Origin: Sulfurovum sp.
GTDB taxonomy: Bacteria > Campylobacterota > Campylobacteria > Campylobacterales > Sulfurovaceae
NCBI GenBank assembly: GCA_021159425.1
Contig: JAGGRU010000129.1
Span: 1-5,455 of the forward strand
Length of the DNA stretch: 5,455 nucleotides
Direction of reading: 5' to 3'
In this document: piece after piece, positions 5,228 through 5,455 of the stretch
How the letters are laid out: each line of letters opens with the position of its first letter
Position numbering within the stretch: the stretch's first letter is position 1
Notes under the pieces: generated by a model
The model's database searches: none
The model's input: the letters and a program-made list of their open reading frames with translations, nothing else
Told to the model about the DNA's origin: nothing
Position numbers and translations under genes: made by a program

Positions 5228-5455
5228 CAGTTCAAATATTTACTACAAACAGGTACAACTACTTTTAGAAGTGCTGCCATACATCAATAATGAAGAATGT
5301 TTTGCACTCAAAGGTGGGACAGCAATCAATATGTTTGTAAGGGATATGCCTAGACTTTCTGTAGACATTGACTTGATGTACCTACCTATCGAAGACAGAA
5401 CAAGCAGTTTAAATCATATCGCAGAGTCACTTGAACGTATCGCACAGGATATTGA
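5220..5455 (+). CDS. abiEii: AbiEii-type nucleotidyltransferase toxin (5' part, cut by window end)
   Basis: The first 78 codons of the toxin partner; the frame is open to the right edge. It shows the start of a DNA-polymerase-beta-like nucleotidyltransferase domain of the AbiEii/DUF1814 family: FALKGGTAINMF (29-40) gives the GG[T/S] nucleotide-binding motif, and RLSVDIDL (45-52) gives the metal-binding DxD (D49 and D51). Related toxins use GTP or other NTPs, and the mycobacterial MenT members add nucleotides to tRNA acceptor ends and block translation; that activity is inferred for this protein. The full family length is roughly 270-310 aa, so most of the gene lies beyond the window, and whether it is intact cannot be judged. 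It overlaps abiEi by 8 nt (5220-5227). Confidence 0.9.
   Translation, partial: MLDSSNIYYKQVQLLLEVLPYINNEECFALKGGTAINMFVRDMPRLSVDIDLMYLPIEDRTSSLNHIAESLERIAQDI

Overview
The window most resembles a chromosomal stretch from a low-GC Campylobacterota (Epsilonproteobacteria), perhaps of the Sulfurovum/Sulfurimonas type. This is inferred from the AT-rich DNA, the short gene spacing, AAGGA-type ribosome binding sites, TATAAT -10 boxes with weak -35 regions, and an agmatine route to putrescine (aguA-aguB). No 16S rRNA or other phylogenetic marker is present, so genus is not claimed.

Layout. (1) 3-137 (+): last 44 codons of an unrecognised gene, overlapping the next gene by 11 nt. (2) 127-696 (+): a Nudix hydrolase closest in motif to the UDP-sugar diphosphatase (NUDT14-like) branch. 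It is followed by a hairpin/T-tract terminator embedded in a larger double palindrome (700-764) that separates it from the convergent genes. (3) 771-3252, minus strand: aguA -> aguB -> truncated hemoglobin. aguA and aguB are 10 nt apart and surely co-expressed. They encode successive steps agmatine -> N-carbamoylputrescine -> putrescine. The globin gene follows after 75 nt that hold a GTAG-headed palindrome resembling a REP element and a TATAAT box, so it probably has its own promoter. (4) 3253-3323: divergent control region between aguA and alr, with four 7-bp tandem repeats and a TATAAT placed 5 nt before the alr ATG. (5) 3324-4328 (+): alanine racemase. (6) 4329-4465: very AT-rich spacer with a perfect 12-bp hairpin and a nested inverted-repeat operator candidate. 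(7) 4466-5227 and 5220-5455 (+): an AbiE-type toxin-antitoxin pair, with a complete AbiEi antitoxin/repressor and the first 78 codons of the AbiEii nucleotidyltransferase toxin, cut by the window end.

How they work together. The housekeeping part covers polyamine synthesis (aguAB), D-alanine supply for peptidoglycan (alr), nucleotide-sugar turnover (Nudix) and O2/NO-type ligand handling (globin). The accessory part is the AbiE module after alr. I did not see a clearly new multi-gene system. The least explained structures are non-coding: the two different palindromic elements on either side of the globin gene, the heptanucleotide array in the aguA/alr promoter region, and the layered inverted repeats in front of abiEi.
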